From: Capnocytophaga haemolytica
GTDB taxonomy: Bacteria > Bacteroidota > Bacteroidia > Flavobacteriales > Flavobacteriaceae
Length of the DNA: 64,000 bases
Assembly (NCBI RefSeq): GCF_001553545.1
Contig: NZ_CP014227.1
Coordinates: 124,001 to 188,000, forward strand
Direction of reading: 5' to 3'
In this document: positions 60,031 through 64,000 of the stretch, one piece after another
Numbering within the stretch: position 1 is the stretch's first letter
Layout of the letters: each line of letters begins with the position of its first letter
Notes under the pieces: model-generated
Database searches by the model: none
What the model saw: the letters and a program-made list of their open reading frames with translations, nothing else
What the model was told of the DNA's origin: nothing
Position numbers and translations under genes: made by a program

Positions 60031-60316
60031 CTAATTTTTTAGTTATTGTGCAAATTAAGCCATCTCTATTCCAAAGGTAAACACATCAAATGCAACACGC
60101 ACAAACCTCCTCATATCACTAACGATCAATCAGATACAACAACACCCATTACACGCTCATCATAGGTTGGCAAAAATACCATCACAAAATTTTTGCAGAT
60201 AATGAATTATTTTATACTTTTGCAGCATCTTTTTAACAATACCACAACACAACATCATCCCTCAACATTCTAACCACTAAACACTCATCCCTAACCCCTC
60301 TCCATAGGAGGAACCT
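60031..60316. other. A/C-rich spacer, no gene seen
   Basis: Strand-asymmetric, A/C-rich DNA between thyA and the 11-bp repeat array. ACTTTTGCAGC near 60217-60227 resembles a promoter (box TACTTTTG at 60216) but no open frame follows it on the plus strand; it could drive an untranslated RNA. Confidence 0.4.
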
Positions 60317-60393
60317 AAGAGCAAGGTAAGAGGAAGGTAAGAGCAACTACGGTTGCAATACGGTACCAGTACGGATGCAACACGGACTTTCCT
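60317..60393 (+). repeat. 11-bp-register repeat array
   Basis: Seven consecutive 11-mers without slippage: three of the aagagcaaggt type (60317-60349), then four starting CGG (cggttgcaata at 60350, cggatgcaaca at 60372). No open frame covers it. Confidence 0.9.
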
Positions 60394-60479
60394 CCTAACT
60401 AAAAAGGAAGTATTTTAGTATTATTATGAATTACATATTATTCAATTACAAGTCGATTTTGATAAGAATATGGTAAAAA

Positions 60480-62810
60480 TCAATTTGATTTAGCTTCCAC
60501 CTTTACTACCTCCCCATACAACACAACCTCCAACGTTCCTTTATCAACTTCAAAAGACACCTCTGGTCTCTGTCCTCTGGTCTCTGATCTCTGCTCTCTG
60601 CCTTCTGATCTCTGACCTCTGATCTCTATCTTAAGTATTTGATTTCTAAAGTTTATTTTGAAAGAATAGCCTTGCCATTCCTTGGGCAGGATAGGTGCAA
60701 AGTGCAGTTTACCATCTTTTACACGCATACCTCCAAAGCCCTCAACAACGCTCATCCAAGTGCCCGCCATTGAGGTGATGTGTAGCCCTTCGTGCACTTC
60801 GTGGTTATAGTCGTCGAGGTCAAGGCGTGCCGTGCGTAGGTATAGCCAATAAGCATCATCTTCTTTACCCAAGCGCGCTGCAAGAATGCTGTGTACACAA
60901 GGCGAGAGCGACGACTCGTGCACCGTAAAAGGCTCGTAAAACTCATAATGCCGCCTGAGTGCCTCCTCGCTGAAATCATCCTCAAAGAAGTAAAAACCCT
61001 GCAACGTATCCGCCTGCTTGATGTAAGGTGATCGCAATATCCTATCCCACGACCAATGCTGATTGATAGGTCTTTGCTCTGTAGGGATCACACTTGTAGG
61101 CTTCAGTTCCTTATCTAAGAAACCCTCTTGTTGCAAATAAACGCCATACTTTTCAGAATAAGGATAATACATCTCCTCAGCAATCCGTAGCCAGCCCTGC
61201 ACCTCCTTTTCAGTAACCCCCAACCGCTCTCTGACCTCTGACTCCTCAAAGCTCAAAGCTCGTAGCTCAAAGCTCGCGTAGCGCAAGCACCACGCCGCAA
61301 TATAGTTTGTGTAAAAGTTGTTATTGACGTTATTCTCATACTCATTAGGCCCCGTAACCCCCAAAATAACATACCGCTGCTTCTCTTCAGAGAAGTTTAC
61401 CCGCTGTGCCCAAAAGCGTGCAATGCCCACCAGCACATCAATGCCCTTCTCTCGTAGATAATCCCTATCACCTGTGTAACGCACATAGCGGTCTATGGCA
61501 TAAGCGATTGCCCCATTGCGGTGTATCTCCTCAAAGGTGATTTCCCATTCATTATGGCACTCCTCTCCATTCATCGTTACCATAGGATAAAGAGCCGCAC
61601 CCCCCGTAAAACCTAACTTCTCAGCATTGGCAATCGCCTGTGGCAACTGATTGTACCGATATTCCAGCAGCTGCCGCGCCACCACCTCATTCTTAGTTGC
61701 AGTGTAGAAAGGCATACAATAAGCCTCCGTATCCCAATAGGTGCTACCACCGTACTTCTCGCCCGTAAAGCCCTTGGGACCTATATTCAGTCCCTTACCG
61801 CCGAGGTAGGTTTGATTGAGCTGAAAGATATTAAAGCGTATTGCCTGTTGTGCCTTCACATCGCCCTCGATGGTAATGTCAGCCCGCTCCCATATTGCTG
61901 CCCAATCGTGCTGTTGCTGAGCGAGCAAGCCATCAAAGCCCAAGTTTACAACCGCTTGTACGCGCTCCTTGGCTATGGTGAGTAGGTCTGTATCGCCGTA
62001 TTTAAAGGACGACACATAACCTCCGAACTTTTCAAGATAGACCGTATCCCCCACAGACACTTGGGTGAGGTAGTTCAACGATATGTAGGTATCTGTATGA
62101 TGGGGCTTTATAATGGTTTCTTCTCCACTCCACACTTCCGTCCGCTGAAAGGTAACCACCTTAAAGTCAGTCTTCTTTGTATGTGTGGTGATAAACGCCC
62201 TTTGCCCCGTTAGTTTTGTTTCATCAGTCTCCCAAAAGTGTTCTTCCCAATTGCTATCGTGGTTAGTAATGCCACTATCCAAATAGGGTTCAAAGCGAAT
62301 GGCTACCGCCTCGCCTTTGGGAGCTATAAGGGGCGTAACTTCATAGCGAATCGCCCCCAAATCATCGTGGGACAGACTCAAAAAGCGCGTTACCTTTACC
62401 GCTACTTCTACCCCATTGTGCAATACCACTACAAAAGTCCGCCGATAGACGCCCTCTTTCATATTGAGTTCACGGCGGAAATAGCGCACTGTGGCACAAG
62501 TATTCAGGTCTAAGGGTTCTCCATTGATATACACATTGATACCGATCCACGAAGGAGCGTTGAGCACCTTGGCAAAATACTCAGGATAACCGTTTTTCCA
62601 CCAGCCTACTTTGGTTTTATCAGGGTAATACACCCCACCGATATAGCTGCCTTGGAAACTCTCACCACTGTATAGCTCCTCAAAAGTCGCGCGCCCACCG
62701 TGCGTACCGTTGCCCAGCGAGAAGATACTCTCACTGCGTGTAACCCGCTTAGGGTCAAAGCCCTCTTCGATGATACACCACGGATCGGGCAATATATAAT
62801 CTTGATGCAT
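60480..62810 (-). CDS. Glycoside hydrolase family 65 phosphorylase (probable maltose phosphorylase)
   Basis: A 776-residue inverting alpha-glucoside phosphorylase. The general acid is in VTGPNEYENNVNNNFYTNY (near 485), a signature of maltose phosphorylases, and the phosphate-binding area has YIKQADTLQG. Trehalose or kojibiose phosphorylase remain possible. Start at MHQDYILPDPW, 22 nt after the promoter box; the longer frame to 62900 crosses the promoter. Two heptad arrays lie inside the gene: 61229-61277 encodes ASFELRALSFEESEV, and 60561-60630 encodes a 7-residue repeat near the C-terminus (RGQRSEG, REQRSET, RGQRPEV). Confidence 0.93.
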   Translation of the reverse strand: MHQDYILPDPWCIIEEGFDPKRVTRSESIFSLGNGTHGGRATFEELYSGESFQGSYIGGVYYPDKTKVGWWKNGYPEYFAKVLNAPSWIGINVYINGEPLDLNTCATVRYFRRELNMKEGVYRRTFVVVLHNGVEVAVKVTRFLSLSHDDLGAIRYEVTPLIAPKGEAVAIRFEPYLDSGITNHDSNWEEHFWETDETKLTGQRAFITTHTKKTDFKVVTFQRTEVWSGEETIIKPHHTDTYISLNYLTQVSVGDTVYLEKFGGYVSSFKYGDTDLLTIAKERVQAVVNLGFDGLLAQQQHDWAAIWERADITIEGDVKAQQAIRFNIFQLNQTYLGGKGLNIGPKGFTGEKYGGSTYWDTEAYCMPFYTATKNEVVARQLLEYRYNQLPQAIANAEKLGFTGGAALYPMVTMNGEECHNEWEITFEEIHRNGAIAYAIDRYVRYTGDRDYLREKGIDVLVGIARFWAQRVNFSEEKQRYVILGVTGPNEYENNVNNNFYTNYIAAWCLRYASFELRALSFEESEVRERLGVTEKEVQGWLRIAEEMYYPYSEKYGVYLQQEGFLDKELKPTSVIPTEQRPINQHWSWDRILRSPYIKQADTLQGFYFFEDDFSEEALRRHYEFYEPFTVHESSLSPCVHSILAARLGKEDDAYWLYLRTARLDLDDYNHEVHEGLHITSMAGTWMSVVEGFGGMRVKDGKLHFAPILPKEWQGYSFKINFRNQILKIEIRGQRSEGREQRSETRGQRPEVSFEVDKGTLEVVLYGEVVKVEAKSN
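60561..60630 (-). repeat. Heptad array inside the GH65 gene, C-terminal
   Basis: Ten 7-mers in exact register (CTCTGGT, CTCTGAT, CTCTGAC type on the plus strand). On the coding strand three heptads make 21 nt, giving a 7-residue peptide repeat. Confidence 0.92.
61229..61277 (-). repeat. Heptad array inside the GH65 gene, central
   Basis: Seven 7-mers in exact register: two CTCTGAC, one intermediate, then AGCTCAA and AGCTCGT type. The 49-bp block keeps the GH65 frame open. Confidence 0.9.
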
Positions 62811-62832
62811 TCTATGAATTGTTTTGAGGCTA

Positions 62833-62840
62833 CAAAGGTA
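62833..62840 (-). promoter_or_regulatory. -7 box for the GH65 gene
   Basis: TACCTTTG on the minus strand, 22 nt before ATG 62810. Confidence 0.75.
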
Positions 62841-62874
62841 CAACTTTTTTAGAGAATTAGAAATAAGAAAAGTA

Positions 62875-62924
62875 GAAAAAAAGCGAGAAGCAAGTAGCAT
62901 TTAGCTCACTACTTGCTTCTCGCT
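62875..62924 (-). terminator. Terminator of the alpha-2-macroglobulin gene
   Basis: Perfect 16-bp stem AGCGAGAAGCAAGTAG / CTACTTGCTTCTCGCT (62882-62897, 62909-62924), 11-nt loop; on the minus strand T-rich sequence follows. Confidence 0.9.
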
Positions 62925-62945
62925 GCTTATATCTCAGTTCTTGCC

Positions 62946-64000
62946 TTATCTCACCACTTCAACCCAGCGACCTTCGGTGCGGGTGTTGTAGCGGGCATTG
63001 TACATTGCCTCGCCATAAGTGCCTGGCAGGTAATAACGCCCTGCATACGAAGCGTTGAGCTTGAGCTGTATGCGCTTGGTTTGTTGCGCCCCAAGTGATA
63101 GGTAATAGCTGGCTCTATCGTCACGGAAGTCGGCGTAATCAATAAGAGTGTTTTCACTGCCTTCGTCGTAATCGGTAAAGCGCGTATTGACGATTTCCCA
63201 GCCCGAAGGGATGAGCTGCGTTAGGGCAATATTCTCTACCCGTTCGCCCGTGAGGTTGCTTACCTCAATCACGGCGACAAACTCCGTGCTCTGTCGCAGG
63301 TGCCCTACATCGAGGCTTTCGCCCTTAGCACTGCGGAAGCTCGTCCTTATCGAAAGCCCGTTCTGCATCACCAATTCCTTACCCACAGGCAGCTGTCCGC
63401 TGGAAATAAGGCGTACATAGAGTGTCTGTTGTGCGTTGTTCTTCACGCTCAGCGGTTGTTTATCGCCCTTGGTAGGCAGCACTATGCTCGTCATAGGCGT
63501 TTTCGAAGTGATCTGTTCCGTCTTACCGCCAAAGGTATACGAGGCGTTGAACGTCTTCCCGCTTTTGTTGATGGCAGCGTATTTAGCCATAGCGTAGAGG
63601 GCGTAAGCGGTGGTTTGGGTGCTCATCCAGTCGTTGGAAGAGAGCTTATCGGCAATCTCAAGAGCCCAACGCCCTGCGTCCTCACGCTTACCGATCAGCA
63701 GTGCAGTCTCCAAAGCCATTGCCTTATTGCGCACCACCGAACCGTAGTAATAGCCGCTATCTTCCTCTAAATTGAGCGTATTGAAGAGCTTTTGTGCGGT
63801 TTGTTTTTGTCCAGCGAGGGCATAGGCCGCAGCGAGCATACGCTTGCCGTTATCCGAGAGGTCGTCGATTTCGCGTAAACGGTTCATTGCCCCTACATTA
63901 GGATTGCCTGCCAAAGCCAAAGTGTAAAGGCGGTAGGCTTGTTCAAAATCATTTTGATAGCGTGCGTTGTGCATCCAGCTGCGCGCCTCGTTGTTTTGAT
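62946..64000 (-). CDS. Alpha-2-macroglobulin family protein, C-terminal part (partial)
   Basis: The last about 351 codons of a much larger gene; the frame stays open to the window edge (NNEARSWMHNARYQN), so the start lies outside. What is seen is a helical bait/complement-like region (MLAAAYALAGQKQTAQKLF; TQTTAYALYAMAKYA) and the receptor-type beta domain at the end (LTQLIPSGWEIVNTRF, FYDEGSENTLIDYADFRDDR-like stretch). Bacterial alpha-2-macroglobulins are periplasmic or outer-membrane lipoproteins that may trap attacking proteases. Family assignment rests on the C-terminal pattern only. Confidence 0.85.
   Translation of the reverse strand, partial: QNNEARSWMHNARYQNDFEQAYRLYTLALAGNPNVGAMNRLREIDDLSDNGKRMLAAAYALAGQKQTAQKLFNTLNLEEDSGYYYGSVVRNKAMALETALLIGKREDAGRWALEIADKLSSNDWMSTQTTAYALYAMAKYAAINKSGKTFNASYTFGGKTEQITSKTPMTSIVLPTKGDKQPLSVKNNAQQTLYVRLISSGQLPVGKELVMQNGLSIRTSFRSAKGESLDVGHLRQSTEFVAVIEVSNLTGERVENIALTQLIPSGWEIVNTRFTDYDEGSENTLIDYADFRDDRASYYLSLGAQQTKRIQLKLNASYAGRYYLPGTYGEAMYNARYNTRTEGRWVEVVR

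Noticed and set aside
1..64000. tRNA, rRNA and known riboswitches
   Set aside because: I looked in the spacers for cloverleaf ends and for common riboswitch cores and recognised none; covariance-model searches could not be run.

Overview
The window comes from a gliding member of the Bacteroidota, most likely Capnocytophaga or a close relative in the Flavobacteriaceae. The evidence is gldB-gldC, an alternative complex III (act) respiratory operon, a mevalonate-pathway HMG-CoA reductase, a secreted DPP IV, PF14905-type outer-membrane receptors, and about two dozen promoters of the Bacteroidota form TAnnTTTG. The genus is an inference; the family is well supported. There are no rRNA, tRNA, CRISPR, phage or transposase genes.

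Layout. 0.2-6.5 kb: SPFH protein, then a minus-strand run of a frameshifted Na+/H+ antiporter, gldB, gldC and nnrDE, then a methyltransferase. 7-17.7 kb: polA-murF, DPP IV, a small membrane protein, an outer-membrane receptor and a secreted YD-like protein. 17.7-29.9 kb, all minus: hflX-plug/barrel protein-dusB, feoA-feoB-patatin, an outer-membrane protein-acetyltransferase-four-helix-bundle-ZIP run, and glycosyltransferase-HMG-CoA reductase. 30-38 kb: peptide transporter, isochorismatase, rlmN, a lipoprotein, leuS. 37.9-40.2 kb is an AT-rich island with one DUF6261-like gene and many terminator-like hairpins. 40.2-47.7 kb: actABCDEF without cytochrome oxidase genes behind it. 48-53 kb: acpP-fabF-rnc-phosphodiesterase, ugd, an exported superoxide dismutase. 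53-64 kb, minus: obg, an hpt-adk fusion, a repeat lipoprotein, peroxiredoxin, rfbC, an esterase-like protein, thyA, a GH65 phosphorylase and the 3' end of an alpha-2-macroglobulin gene.

The genes are mostly ordinary; the unusual signal lies between them. (1) Five spacers (6.7, 14.1, 30.1, 47.7 and 60.3 kb) carry degenerate tandem repeats in an 11-bp register sharing a CGGA/CGAA core. (2) A second family with a strict 7-bp register (CTCTGAT-, ACTCATT- and AGCTCAA-like heptads) lies between genes, brackets the four-helix-bundle gene, and has entered the GH65 coding sequence twice, where it encodes a 7-residue peptide repeat. (3) Two copies of a ~220-bp structured repeat (30.3 and 33.1 kb) lie in opposite orientations, each upstream of and co-oriented with a gene and preceded by a promoter-like box; their hairpin arms differ by compensatory changes. 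(4) Five successive hairpins with T-tracts stand in front of actA.

Coordinates use the start codon I judge most likely; where this is internal to a longer open frame the reason is given.
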